NCBI GenBank assembly: GCA_016177805.1 | Contig: JACOUN010000054.1 | Span: 1 to 64,000 of the forward strand | Source: Rhodocyclales bacterium | GTDB lineage: Bacteria > Pseudomonadota > Gammaproteobacteria > Burkholderiales > Rhodocyclaceae | Direction: 5' to 3' | DNA: 64,000 nucleotides | Shown: one piece after another, positions 37,667 to 46,818 of the stretch | Position numbering within the stretch: the stretch's first letter is position 1 | How the letters are laid out: each line of letters starts with the position of its first letter | Program-made: the position numbers and the translations under genes | The notes under the pieces: model-generated | What the model was told of the DNA's origin: nothing | The model's input: the letters and a program-made list of their open reading frames with translations, nothing else | Database searches by the model: none

Positions 37667-38490
37667 CTCGGCCCGTTGTCCCGAGCCGTCAGTCCGCCCT
37701 CGGCTGCGCCGAGCGTGCGCGCGTGGCACAGATCTTCCCACGCCTTGCCCTTGTCCACCGGGTTGCGCAACAAATACGCGGGATGGTAGGTAACGATTAC
37801 CGGGAACCCGGAATGCGCGTGCACCTTGCCGCGTGCGGTGCTGATGCGCACTTCCGCGCCCAGCAAGGCTTGCGCGGCGGGACGGCCGAGCGCCACCAGC
37901 ACGCGCGGGCGCACGAGCGCGATCTGCCGCTGCAGAAATGGCAGGCACGCCGCGATTTCATCCGGCTCGGGGGTGCGGTTATGGGGTGGCCGGCATTTGA
38001 CCGCGTTGGCGATATACACCCCCTCTCCCCGGCGCAAGCCGATCGCCGCCAGCATTGCGTCAAGCAGCTTGCCCGCCTGACCAACAAAGGGCTCGCCACG
38101 CCGATCCTCTTCCGCGCCCGGCCCTTCGCCGACGAACATCCACGTCGCTCGCCGGTCGCCCACGCCGGGCACCGCCTGTTTGCGCTGTTCGCACAGGCGG
38201 CACGCCGTGCAGCTACGGATGGCCTGTTCCAGCGCCTCCCACTCCAGCCCGGCGATGACCGCAGCGCGACCATCGGAGGATGCTGGCGCGCAGCTTGGTT
38301 GCGGGTCGGCATGCGTCGCCGGTGCGCGGGCGGGTGCCGTCGATTGAGCATCGGCGCCGGTGGACAGGCGCGCCTGTTTCGACTCGTCGATCGCAGGCCG
38401 GGAGACATCCGCGTCTGCGTCCCGCACGCGCGAGCGCAGCCGCCACAACGGTGCCAGCCCTATTTCGCGCAGCAGCGCGTCCCGGTTCAT
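37663..38490 (-). CDS. Uracil-DNA glycosylase, family 4 (Fe-S type)
   Basis: 275 residues. Removes uracil from DNA. Motifs: CTACRLCEQRKQAVPG with Fe-S cysteines, GEGPGAEEDRRGEPFVGQAGKLLD (water-activating loop), the C-terminal VTYHPAYLLR, and CRPPHNRTPEPDE with further cysteine. An N-terminal extension of about 80 low-complexity residues is common in betaproteobacterial versions. The start overlaps the rimI stop (ATGA). Its 3' end overlaps the convergent YeeE gene by 4 bases. Confidence 0.92.
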   Translation of the reverse strand: MNRDALLREIGLAPLWRLRSRVRDADADVSRPAIDESKQARLSTGADAQSTAPARAPATHADPQPSCAPASSDGRAAVIAGLEWEALEQAIRSCTACRLCEQRKQAVPGVGDRRATWMFVGEGPGAEEDRRGEPFVGQAGKLLDAMLAAIGLRRGEGVYIANAVKCRPPHNRTPEPDEIAACLPFLQRQIALVRPRVLVALGRPAAQALLGAEVRISTARGKVHAHSGFPVIVTYHPAYLLRNPVDKGKAWEDLCHARTLGAAEGGLTARDNGPS

Positions 38491-38942
38491 CGATCCAGCT
38501 CCAGGCGCATGACCTGAGCGTCCTCACGCTCGCCGCCAGCGGCGGGATAGTAGCGCTTGCGCCTGCCCACCACGACGAAACCGTGCCGCCGGTACAAGGC
38601 CAGCGCCGGCGCATTGGACGGACGCACTTCGAGAAAGAACTGGGTCGCACCGCGCAGACGTGCCTGCTTGAACAGATAGTCCAGGCAGATCGTTCCCAGC
38701 CCGCGTCGCTGCATCGTTTTTGCAACGCTGATATTGAGCAGGTGTGCCTCATCCAGCACCAGCAACATCACCGCGTAGGCCGCCGGCTCGCCGTCATGAC
38801 GCATGACCCACGAGCTGTAGCCCGAAGCCAGCGCATCGACGAAATTGCCGCGCGTCCACGGAAACGCATGTAACTCGCGCTCGTTGTCGACGATCCAGTC
38901 GAGGTCGGCATGAGCCATCGGAGCGAAGATGTTCTGCGACAT
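38487..38942 (-). CDS. rimI: Ribosomal protein S18-alanine N-acetyltransferase RimI
   Basis: 151-residue GNAT acetyltransferase. The acetyl-CoA binding motif is VAKTMQRRGLGTICLDYL, followed by FFLEVRPSNAPALALYRRHGFVVVGRRKRYY, the RimI signature. The ATG at 38942 gives the family length; further upstream in-frame residues overlap tsaB. Middle gene of tsaB-rimI-udg, a common proteobacterial order. Confidence 0.93.
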   Translation of the reverse strand: MSQNIFAPMAHADLDWIVDNERELHAFPWTRGNFVDALASGYSSWVMRHDGEPAAYAVMLLVLDEAHLLNISVAKTMQRRGLGTICLDYLFKQARLRGATQFFLEVRPSNAPALALYRRHGFVVVGRRKRYYPAAGGEREDAQVMRLELDR

Positions 38943-38958
38943 ATCGCGTGCGCGTCGC

Positions 38959-39651
38959 TCAGGCCCGTCCGCCGCGTGCCAGACGCTCACGGGTGGTGAG
39001 GGCGACCTTGTCACGCACGTACACCGGTGCGGCCTGTTCGGGCGCAAGCACGCGCCCCGCGCCGATCTCGGTCGCGGCGATGCGCGCCACGTCGCTGGCT
39101 CGGGGTACGGCATGGTCGTTCCACGCGGCGGCTCGCTCGGCCCAGCGAGGGACCAGGATCGCGGCATGGGCGCGCAGCGCCGAACCGATCACCGACCACT
39201 GCCCGTCCGGCGGGAACGACACCAGTTCGGGGGGGTCGCAACGCATTTCGCGCGCGATCACCGGCACGCCGTCGACGACCCGGTAGGCGGCCGAATACAC
39301 TTCTCCCATGCGCGCATCGGTGGCAACGAACACATGTTCCGCATCGGCCTGCAAGCTCAACGCGGCCAGACTGGAAACCGGCACCACCCCCAGGCCGGCA
39401 CCCATCGCCAACCCCTGCGCCACCCCGCACGCCAGGCGCAGCCCGGTAAACGCACCGGGGCCACAGCCAAACGCGACCGCATCGAGCCGGGTCAGCGACA
39501 TTTGCGCTTCAGCCAGCAGGCCGCGCAAGGTCGGCAGCAGATATTCCGAGTGATTGGCGTGCCCTTCCAGCGCACGCTCGCACATGCGAGTACCGCAGAG
39601 CAAAGCAACCGACGCACGTTCGCAGGATGTCTCGATGGCGAGTATGTTCAT
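38959..39651 (-). CDS. tsaB: tRNA threonylcarbamoyladenosine biosynthesis protein TsaB
   Basis: 230 residues; partner of TsaD and TsaE in making t6A37 in tRNA. The N-terminus is MNILAIETSCERASVALL and the core motif FGCGPGAFTGLRLACGVAQGLA, both diagnostic. It lies 16 bases upstream of rimI on the same strand. Start ATG at 39651; no strong Shine-Dalgarno is visible. Confidence 0.95.
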   Translation of the reverse strand: MNILAIETSCERASVALLCGTRMCERALEGHANHSEYLLPTLRGLLAEAQMSLTRLDAVAFGCGPGAFTGLRLACGVAQGLAMGAGLGVVPVSSLAALSLQADAEHVFVATDARMGEVYSAAYRVVDGVPVIAREMRCDPPELVSFPPDGQWSVIGSALRAHAAILVPRWAERAAAWNDHAVPRASDVARIAATEIGAGRVLAPEQAAPVYVRDKVALTTRERLARGGRA

Positions 39652-39807
39652 GGCGACGTATTCTAACGGTTGCCGCGGCGTATCCGAAGCCGGATACAAC
39701 GGGCGGTTGCGGGGTTTGCAAGAAATGTTCAAGATCGCGCGTCTGCGGTCGTAGAACACAATAGAAACGCGTCCGTGCTTTCCACCCAACCTCAAGTCGA
39801 GTCCGCC

Positions 39808-41826
39808 ATGAACGCCATGCTTCGCCCTGCCATCAGCCTGATGAACGGACTCCGGTTCACCGGCAAGTTCTGCCTGATGCTCGTTGTCCTGTTTCTCGCC
39901 ATCGCGGTCCTGGTGGTGTCCCTGTATCAGAACCTGAATGCGTCGATCCACGCATCGCAACTTGAGATCAGCGGCATCGCGGTGGTCAAGCCGGTGCTGC
40001 GGGCGGTGCAGACGGTCCAGCAACACCGGGGGCTCGCGGCGGCAGTGCTGGGTGGCAACCAGGACTTGTCGGGGGCGCGTGAAGCCAAGGCTAGGGAGGT
40101 GGCACAACTATTTGCCGCCGCCGATGCGGCAATGCCCACGACGCTGCAGCGCAATCAGGCGTGGCAATCGGCCCGCGGCGCGTGGTCGCGCATCGAGAAC
40201 GGCGGCATGCAGCTCGACGTATCGAAAAGCGTCGCGGCACACATCGACCTGATCGGCCAGATGCTGCGATTTCTCGGCGATGTGGCGGATGAATACGGGC
40301 TGTCGCTCGATCCGGAAGTCGGATCGTACTATCTGATGGACACCTCGGTATTCAAGCTCCCCGCCATGCTCGAAACGCTGGGACAACTGCGCGCCCTGGG
40401 TGCGGGCATACTGGCGGCGAAGAATCTCGACCCCTCGCAGGAGATTGATTTGAGCGTGTTCCTGAAGGACCTGGAGCGCTCGGGCAGAGACTACTCGATC
40501 AACCTCGACAAGACAGCGCGAGCCAACCCGTCGGTCGCAACAGCGCTCAGATCGTCGGCCGAGAGCCTGAAAGGAGCGTTTGGCCGAATCGATGGCGTGG
40601 TGCGTGACGACATACTCACCGCACGCTTCTCGGTCGCATCCCAGGATTACATCAAACAGGCGACGCAGACCATCGACATTGGTTACCAGCAAATTCACGA
40701 AACCCTGCTTCCGACCTTGATCATGCTGCTCGATGAACGCATCGAGCGCCTGAATTCCGATTTGCGCGTCAACATCGCGGTCATCGCCATCGTACTGTTC
40801 CTGTGCGGCTATCTCGCGGCGGGCATGTATCGCGGCACCATCGACAATCTCGGGCGTCTGAGCGAGACCGCCGGGCGCATCGCGGCGGGCGATCTCACCG
40901 CGCGCATATCTCTCCCGTGCAAGGACGAGCTGCAACAGGTTGCTGCGAGCTTCAATCGAATGGCGGAGGCGGTTAACAGCACGGTCCGCAACGTGCGAAC
41001 CAACGCCGACATGGTGCTTGATGCCGCCCGTCGTACCGCGCAGTCGTCATCCCACATCGCCACCGCGAGCAACAACCAGAGTTCGGCGGCATCGAGCATG
41101 GCTGCTGCGGTTGAAGAAACAACCGTGGGTATCGATCATATTTCCCGCAACGCCAGTGACGCGCGGGAGATTTCCCATCAATCGGGGCAACTGTCGGTGC
41201 AGGGCGGCAAACTGGTACATACCGTGGTCGCGGAGATGCAGGACATCGCGACCGCCGTCAGCGCATCGGCGCGGTCGGTGGAGGATCTGGGCAAGCGTTC
41301 CGACCAGATCTCGACCATCGTCGGCGTCATCAAGGAAATCGCCGACCAGACCAATTTGCTGGCACTCAACGCGGCCATCGAAGCCGCGCGTGCGGGTGAG
41401 CAGGGACGCGGCTTTGCCGTGGTCGCTGACGAAGTACGCAAGCTCGCTGAGCGCACGGCCACGTCGACGCAGGAAATCGGCAAGATGATAGGCTCGATTC
41501 AGAGCGAAACCCGTGCCGCGGTGGACAACATGAAGCTGGGCGTCGAGCGCGTCGCACGCGGCGTCGAACTGACCGGCAAGGCGGGCGAATCGATGTCTGA
41601 AATCGAACAGGGCGCGGCTCGCGTCGTCGACGTGGTGCGCGAGATATCCGACGCGCTTGCCGAACAAAGTGCGGCCAGTGCCGATATCGCGCGCAACGTC
41701 GAGGCCATCGCCCAGATGGCGGAAGAAAACTCGGCTGCCGTCAGCGACAATCACGACACTGCGGAGCAACTGGAGAAGTTGGCGCGCGACCTGCAGAACG
41801 AGGTTGCCCGCTTTACCGTGAGCTGA
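39808..41826 (+). CDS. Methyl-accepting chemotaxis protein
   Basis: 672 residues. Helix 1 ([20 protein letters not shown]), a periplasmic helical sensor of about 300 residues containing [15 protein letters not shown] (a nitrate/nitrite-sensor-like NIT pattern), helix 2 ([21 protein letters not shown]), HAMP and the signalling domain. The tip sequence [21 protein letters not shown] is intact. The ATG at 39808 was chosen because helix 1 follows at normal distance. The QQHRGL motif makes a nitrate/nitrite-like ligand thinkable but is weak evidence. Confidence 0.9.
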   Translation: MNAMLRPAISLMNGLRFTGKFCLMLVVLFLAIAVLVVSLYQNLNASIHASQLEISGIAVVKPVLRAVQTVQQHRGLAAAVLGGNQDLSGAREAKAREVAQLFAAADAAMPTTLQRNQAWQSARGAWSRIENGGMQLDVSKSVAAHIDLIGQMLRFLGDVADEYGLSLDPEVGSYYLMDTSVFKLPAMLETLGQLRALGAGILAAKNLDPSQEIDLSVFLKDLERSGRDYSINLDKTARANPSVATALRSSAESLKGAFGRIDGVVRDDILTARFSVASQDYIKQATQTIDIGYQQIHETLLPTLIMLLDERIERLNSDLRVNIAVIAIVLFLCGYLAAGMYRGTIDNLGRLSETAGRIAAGDLTARISLPCKDELQQVAASFNRMAEAVNSTVRNVRTNADMVLDAARRTAQSSSHIATASNNQSSAASSMAAAVEETTVGIDHISRNASDAREISHQSGQLSVQGGKLVHTVVAEMQDIATAVSASARSVEDLGKRSDQISTIVGVIKEIADQTNLLALNAAIEAARAGEQGRGFAVVADEVRKLAERTATSTQEIGKMIGSIQSETRAAVDNMKLGVERVARGVELTGKAGESMSEIEQGAARVVDVVREISDALAEQSAASADIARNVEAIAQMAEENSAAVSDNHDTAEQLEKLARDLQNEVARFTVS

Positions 41827-41876
41827 TCCACGGATCAAGCACAAACCCGGCCTTCAGACCGGGGTGACTCCAGGCT

Positions 41877-42239
41877 CTATTGCGTCGGAACAGTGTATTC
41901 GTCGTAAGCGCTGCGCATGACTTCGCGCAGCTCCCGGTTCAACATGTCGCGCTCGTCGCGCGACATCGGGCGCGCCTGCGTTCCAGGGGTGGTCCGGCTG
42001 CTGCCTTCTACCAGCGCGCGGCGCAGATTGGCGCGCCGCTGTGCACGAACATCAACCATGGGTTCCGGCGCCGCCACGGCCTCACCCACACCCGCCTCCC
42101 AGGCCAGCGCCGGCACGGCGACGACCATCCCGATACCCAGGCACGACACCATCGCCAGTGCAAGCGCGGTCGGACGCACACCGACCGGACAGCCTACGCG
42201 GTGCGGGCTCAGGCAGAGGTTTACAGGTTTCGGGCACAT
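41877..42239 (-). CDS. Small exported protein of unknown function
   Basis: About 120 residues. A hydrophobic segment (TALALAMVSCLGIGMVVAVPALA) forms a signal peptide, followed by a charged tail with RRANLRRALVEG and SRDERDMLNRELREVMRSAYDEY, probably helical. The start at 42239 is tentative. It lies between a chemoreceptor and the ompR-like gene, divergent from the latter. Not recognised further. Confidence 0.6.
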   Translation of the reverse strand: MCPKPVNLCLSPHRVGCPVGVRPTALALAMVSCLGIGMVVAVPALAWEAGVGEAVAAPEPMVDVRAQRRANLRRALVEGSSRTTPGTQARPMSRDERDMLNRELREVMRSAYDEYTVPTQ

Positions 42240-42435
42240 ATGAGTATGGATCCGTGTCTGACGCTTCACGGGGTCAAAATACAACGATTTTGTGTTCCGG
42301 TGCACCCCGCCCTACTCAAACCGGCGTAACTTTGTAAGCGGATATTGCCCATCCGACACGGACTTACGAAGCGTTACCGCGCGTTGGCTGCGGTCGCCCA
42401 TCCATTGCTGGCACCCACGTGCGCGGCGCGATACG

Positions 42436-43182
42436 ATGTCTGCCATGAATACCAAAGTGCGATACAAGATCCTGCTGGTCGATGACGACGCGCGTTTGCG
42501 CGAGTTGTTGACCCGCTACCTGATGGAACAGGGTTTCTCGATCAAGGCGGTCAACGACGCCCCCGCCATGGATCGCGCGCTGCATCGTGAACACTTCGAC
42601 CTGATCGTGCTCGATCTGATGCTGCCGGGCGAAGACGGGTTGGCGATCTGCCGTCGACTGCGCGCCGACGAGAACGCCGTGCCCATCGTGATGCTGACCG
42701 CCAAGGGTGATGAAGTTGATCGCATCATCGGGCTGGAAATGGGCGCGGACGACTATCTGCCCAAGCCTTTCAATCCACGGGAACTGGTCGCGCGCATTCA
42801 TGCGGTGATGCGCCGGCGTCCGTCCACCCTTCCGGGCGCACCGACGATAGACAACGAAATCGTCAGTTTCGGGCGCGTACGCGTCAATCTCGGCACTCGC
42901 TCGCTCACCCGCGACGATCAGGATCTGGCGCTGACGACCGGCGAGTTCTCCCTGCTCAAGGTGCTGCTGCAGCACCCCCGCCAGCCACTGTCGCGCGACA
43001 AGCTGATGGAGTTGGCACGCGGTCGCGAGTACGGCGTATTCGATCGGGCCATCGACGTTCAGGTCAGCCGGCTGCGCAAGCTGGTCGAAGACGATCCGGC
43101 CAAGCCGAAGTTCATTCAGACGGTGTGGGGATATGGCTACGTGTTCGTTCCGGAAGAGGTAACGCCCCAGAGTGGCTCCTGA
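42436..43182 (+). CDS. ompR: OmpR-family response regulator
   Basis: 248 residues. The receiver domain has ILLVDDDARLRELL, the phosphoacceptor aspartate in LIVLDLMLPGEDG, MLTAKGDE and DYLPKPFNPRELVARI. The C-terminal winged helix has LTTGEFSLLKVLLQHPRQPLSRD and GYGYVFVP. The extended spacing and sequence match OmpR more than PhoB. It overlaps the histidine kinase gene by 11 bases. The ATG at 42436 gives family length. Confidence 0.9.
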   Translation: MSAMNTKVRYKILLVDDDARLRELLTRYLMEQGFSIKAVNDAPAMDRALHREHFDLIVLDLMLPGEDGLAICRRLRADENAVPIVMLTAKGDEVDRIIGLEMGADDYLPKPFNPRELVARIHAVMRRRPSTLPGAPTIDNEIVSFGRVRVNLGTRSLTRDDQDLALTTGEFSLLKVLLQHPRQPLSRDKLMELARGREYGVFDRAIDVQVSRLRKLVEDDPAKPKFIQTVWGYGYVFVPEEVTPQSGS

Positions 43183-44602
43183 AGTACGCGCACCAGAGTC
43201 CGCATCACCTCTGCTCCTGAGTGCATTGCAGCGTCTGACGCTGCGCTTGTTCCCGCATACCCTGTTGTGGCAGACCTTCTTGCTGATGGCGCTGGTGCTG
43301 ATCCTCGCGCTCGCGGCGTGGTCGCAGATTTTCCGCCACTTCCAGGAACCCGCACGGGCACGCGATCTGGCGCAGATGGTGGTCAGCGTGGTCAACCTCA
43401 CGCGCACCGCGCTGATCAATGCGGAAGTCTCGCGGCGTACCGAACTGCTCATCGACCTCGCCGCGCTGGAGGGGATACGCATCTATCCCTCCGAAGACTC
43501 GGATGAACTCCTGCCCTTGCCCGATACCCGCCCGATGCGTCTGCTGACCAAGGAGATACGTCGCCATCTGGGAGCACACACCCGCGTTGCGGCACGCTGG
43601 AAAACGCTGGATGGTTTCTGGGTCAGTTTCCGCCTCGATCCGGAAGACACGGACGACTTCTGGGTCATGTTGCCACCGGATCGCCTCCAATCCTCGCGCG
43701 GACTGGACTGGCTGATCTGGGTCAGCGGCGCGCTCCTCGTGACACTCCTAGGCGCCAGTCTGATCGTGTCTCACATCAGCTTGCCCTTGCGTCATCTGGC
43801 GCGCGCCGCCGGGCTGGTCGGGCGCGGACAGCAACCGCCGGTGCTGCGCGAAACCGGTCCGCTGGAAATCGCCTCGGTCGCCAGGGCCTTCAATCAGATG
43901 ACCGGCGATCTGGCGCGCACCGATGCGGACCGCACGCTGATACTCGCCGGTGTGTCGCACGATCTGCGCACCCCGCTGGCGCGCCTGCGCCTGGGCATAG
44001 AAATGTCCGGGGCACCCGAAACCGAAGTCACCGCGATGGTGGCCGACATCGAGGAAATGGATCGCATCATCGGACAGTTTCTCGATTTCGGGCGCGGCGA
44101 CCCGCAGGAACCGAAACAGCAGATCGACATTGCCACGCTACTGGCCGATGTCGTGGAACCTTATCGGCTGCGCGGCATCAATCTTGCGCTGTCGTGCCCG
44201 GAGCACCTGCTGGTGCCAGCCCGGTCGCTTACGTTGCGGCGCGCCATTGCAAACCTCGTCGACAATGCCATCCGCTATGCCGGGCAACAGAATGAGATCA
44301 CCCTCACCCTCACCTCCGACCAATACGAAGCAATGCTCGAAATTGCCGACCGCGGCCCAGGAATACCCGAGCATGAAATCGCACGGCTGCGCCACCCCTT
44401 TACTCGCCTTGAAAGCGCCCGATCCGACGCGAAAGGCGCGGGACTGGGACTCGCCATTGTTGATCGCATCATGCACGGCCACGGCGGCCGGCTTGAGCTA
44501 CGCGCGAGGGATGGCGGCGGGCTGCGGGCCATACTGCATCTACCGCTTGAAAAGCGCTCAGCGCAGGAAAGCAGTTCATCCAGTTCGGGGTACGTGCAAT
44601 GA
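43172..44602 (+). CDS. envZ: Sensor histidine kinase, EnvZ-like
   Basis: 476 residues. Two transmembrane helices (TFLLMALVLILALAAW and WLIWVSGALLVTLLGASLIV) enclose a periplasmic domain of about 120 residues. HAMP, the H-box VSHDLRTPLARLRL, N-box ANLVDNAIRYAG, G1 IADRGPGIP and G2 GAGLGLAIVDRI follow. The GTG start overlaps the end of ompR, so translation is coupled. Osmotic or envelope sensing is expected from the EnvZ family; the signal in this organism is unknown. Confidence 0.88.
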   Translation: MAPEVRAPESASPLLLSALQRLTLRLFPHTLLWQTFLLMALVLILALAAWSQIFRHFQEPARARDLAQMVVSVVNLTRTALINAEVSRRTELLIDLAALEGIRIYPSEDSDELLPLPDTRPMRLLTKEIRRHLGAHTRVAARWKTLDGFWVSFRLDPEDTDDFWVMLPPDRLQSSRGLDWLIWVSGALLVTLLGASLIVSHISLPLRHLARAAGLVGRGQQPPVLRETGPLEIASVARAFNQMTGDLARTDADRTLILAGVSHDLRTPLARLRLGIEMSGAPETEVTAMVADIEEMDRIIGQFLDFGRGDPQEPKQQIDIATLLADVVEPYRLRGINLALSCPEHLLVPARSLTLRRAIANLVDNAIRYAGQQNEITLTLTSDQYEAMLEIADRGPGIPEHEIARLRHPFTRLESARSDAKGAGLGLAIVDRIMHGHGGRLELRARDGGGLRAILHLPLEKRSAQESSSSSSGYVQ

Positions 44603-44705
44603 GGAACCCGAAGGCGTTCCAGGCGCCGGCGCTCCCGTCGACTCCCCCTGCTATCGGCAAACCTGGCGCACGGCGACCAAACACAAGCAGGTATAATCCC
44701 CGCGC

Positions 44706-45314
44706 ATGAAAATCCTATTTGATCTTCTACCCGTCATCCTGTTTTTCGGTGCCTACAAGTTTGCAGGCGGAAACGAGGCCGCAGCATTCGACCTGGCCTC
44801 GCAATGGCTGGGTGCGGGCATTACGCCGACACAGGCTCCGATACTCATCGCGACTGCGGTCGCGATACTCACCAGTCTCGCCCAAGTCGCCTGGGTGTGG
44901 CTGCGTCACCGCAAGATCGACAACATGTTGTGGGCCAGCGTCACCATCATCGTCCTGTTCGGGGGCGCGACGTTGCTGTTTCACGATCCGACGTTCTTCA
45001 AGTGGAAACCCACCGCGCTGTACTGGCTCTTTGGCGTCACGCTGACAGCGTCCGCCCTGGTGTTCCGCAAGAACCTGATCCGCAGCATGCTGGAAGCCCA
45101 GATACAACTCCCCGACGCAGTCTGGGGGCGCCTGAACATGGCGTGGGCCGGGTTCTTCATTGCGATGGGCGCGCTCAACCTCTATGTCGCGTACAACTTC
45201 GCGGAATCGACCTGGGTCAATTTCAAGCTGTTCGGCGGTTTGGGGCTGATGCTGGTGTTCGTCCTTGCCCAGGGCGTGTATCTTTCCAGGCATATCCATG
45301 AGGAGCCTAACTGA
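44706..45314 (+). CDS. yciB: Inner membrane protein YciB (septation protein A)
   Basis: 202 residues, five to six helices. The start MKILFDLLPVILFFGAYKF and the later segments FHDPTFFKWKPTALYWLFG and WGRLNMAWAGFFIAMGALNLYVAY are diagnostic for YciB/IspZ, linked to cell envelope and septation. Its stop overlaps the yciI start. Confidence 0.96.
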   Translation: MKILFDLLPVILFFGAYKFAGGNEAAAFDLASQWLGAGITPTQAPILIATAVAILTSLAQVAWVWLRHRKIDNMLWASVTIIVLFGGATLLFHDPTFFKWKPTALYWLFGVTLTASALVFRKNLIRSMLEAQIQLPDAVWGRLNMAWAGFFIAMGALNLYVAYNFAESTWVNFKLFGGLGLMLVFVLAQGVYLSRHIHEEPN

Positions 45315-45613
45315 TGTTGTATGTTCTTATCGGCGAGGACGCGCCAGGGACCCTGGACGCGCGCATGGCCGCCCGCCCCGCCCATCTTGCGCGCCTCGAA
45401 GCGTTGCGTGACGACGGCCGCCTGCTGGTCGCCGGCCCCATGCCCGCCATCGATACGCCCGACCCCGGCCCGGCGGGATTTTTCGGCAGCCTGGTCGTCG
45501 CCGAATTCGGCTCGCTTGGCGAAGCCGAGCGCTGGATCGCGGATGACCCCTACGTCAAGCAGGGCGTATTCGCCCGCACCACGGTCAAGCCCTACAAGAA
45601 AGTACTGCCATGA
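45314..45613 (+). CDS. yciI: YciI family protein
   Basis: 99 residues of the ferredoxin-like YCII fold: RPAHLARLEALRDDGRLLVAGPMPA and FARTTVKPYKKVLP. A histidine-aspartate pair is usual in this family; H in RPAHLARL is present. Function is not firmly known. Start and end overlap yciB and bolA. Confidence 0.93.
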   Translation: MLYVLIGEDAPGTLDARMAARPAHLARLEALRDDGRLLVAGPMPAIDTPDPGPAGFFGSLVVAEFGSLGEAERWIADDPYVKQGVFARTTVKPYKKVLP

Positions 45614-45879
45614 ACAGAATTGACGAAATCAGAACCCGTTTGAAAGCGCTTTCCCCCATCGCGCTCGAAATCGAAGATGACAGCGCGCTGCATGCAGGCC
45701 ATGCCGGTGCGCGCAGCGGTGGCGGCCACTATCGCGTCACCATAGTTGGAGATTGTTTCAAGGCACGCAACACGGTTGCCCGGCATCGCATGATTTATGA
45801 TGCGCTCGGCGACATGATGCGCGGCCAGGTACATGCACTATCGATTCGCGCATTGACGGCCGAAGAGGCCGGAAATTAA
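45610..45879 (+). CDS. bolA: BolA family protein
   Basis: 89 residues. Helical start IRTRLKALSPIALEIEDDSALHAGH, then GGHYRVTIVGDCFKARNTVARHRMIYDAL with the conserved histidine. BolA proteins pair with monothiol glutaredoxins in Fe-S trafficking. The start overlaps yciI (ATGA). Confidence 0.94.
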   Translation: MNRIDEIRTRLKALSPIALEIEDDSALHAGHAGARSGGGHYRVTIVGDCFKARNTVARHRMIYDALGDMMRGQVHALSIRALTAEEAGN

Positions 45880-45901
45880 CCCACTCCAGAAAGGAACCCC
45901 G

Positions 45902-46687
45902 ATGAAACGTTTCCCCAGTCGCCTTGCCATGGCCCTCATGGCCGGCTTCTTTTCCTACTCCGCCTACGCCGCCGATCCTGTCGCGACCGTCAATGGCACC
46001 GCCATACCCGCAGCCCGTGCCGCAGTCATGCTCGACGAGCAGAAAACCCAGGGCGCCCAGGAAAGCCCCGAGTTGAACGAAGCCATACGCGAAGAACTGA
46101 TCCGTCGCGAAGTGCTTGCCCAAGCCGCCTCCAAGGCCGGTCTGGACAAGCGCAAGGACATCCAGACCCAGATGGATCTGGCACGTCAGGCCATCCTGAT
46201 CCGGGCTTACCTGCAGGATTTCGTCAAGAACAACCCGATCACCGATGCCGACGTCGCCAAGGAATACGAAACCATCAAGGCCAAGATGGGCGGAAAGGAA
46301 TACAAGCCGCGCCACGTGCTGGTCGAAACCGAAGACGAAGCCAAGGCCATCATTGCCAGCCTGGGCGCGGGCGGCAAGTTCGAGGAGATCGCGGCCAAGC
46401 AGTCCAAGGACCCCGGCTCCAAGGACAAGGGCGGCGAACTCGGCTGGAGCAATCCGGGCATGTTCGTCAAGCCCTTCTCGGACGCCATGGTCGCGCTGGA
46501 GAAAGGCAAGTACACCAGCACTCCGGTCAAGAGCGACTTCGGCTATCACGTGATTCAGCTCGACGATCTGCGCGACGTGCAGCCGCCGCCGCTGGACGAC
46601 GTGAAGCCGCAACTGCAGCAGCGCTTGCAGCAGCAGAAGGTCGAAGCCCACCTGACCGAGCTGCGCGACAAGGCCAAGGTAAAGTAA
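45902..46687 (+). CDS. Periplasmic peptidyl-prolyl cis-trans isomerase, parvulin type
   Basis: 261 residues. Signal peptide (MKRFPSRLAMALMAGFFSYSAYA), a helical N-terminal chaperone part, and a rotamase domain with KPRHVLVETEDEAKAII, GGELGWSNPGMFVKPFSDAM and FGYHVIQLDDLRDVQPP. Helps fold outer-membrane or periplasmic proteins. Last gene of the yciB-yciI-bolA run and followed by a strong terminator. Confidence 0.93.
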   Translation: MKRFPSRLAMALMAGFFSYSAYAADPVATVNGTAIPAARAAVMLDEQKTQGAQESPELNEAIREELIRREVLAQAASKAGLDKRKDIQTQMDLARQAILIRAYLQDFVKNNPITDADVAKEYETIKAKMGGKEYKPRHVLVETEDEAKAIIASLGAGGKFEEIAAKQSKDPGSKDKGGELGWSNPGMFVKPFSDAMVALEKGKYTSTPVKSDFGYHVIQLDDLRDVQPPPLDDVKPQLQQRLQQQKVEAHLTELRDKAKVK

Positions 46688-46720
46688 TCAGCGCGGCAAC
46701 CACCAGGTTGGCGCAACTGA

Positions 46721-46752
46721 AAATGCCGGTCCGAGAGGACCGGCATTTTTTT
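46721..46752 (+). terminator. Intrinsic terminator after the ppiC-type gene
   Basis: AAATGCCGGTCC-GAGA-GGACCGGCATTT is a perfect 12-bp stem with GNRA-like loop, running into a T-tract of seven (46746-46752). Confidence 0.95.
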
Positions 46753-46773
46753 ACCCTGGCGATTGGGGACGCC

Positions 46774-46796
46774 AAAAAAAGCGGCCTTGCGGCCGC
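46774..46796 (-). terminator. Intrinsic terminator for the acyl-CoA dehydrogenase gene
   Basis: On the minus strand GCGGCC-GCAA-GGCCGC is followed by seven T residues. It lies 23 bases after the dehydrogenase stop. Confidence 0.93.
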
Positions 46797-46818
46797 CGTT
46801 GGGTACTGATCAATCCGA

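Noticed and set aside
36397-38517. 706-codon plus-strand reading frame spanning YeeE, udg and rimI
   Set aside because: Overlaps two genes on the opposite strand and YeeE in another frame; no domain is recognisable.
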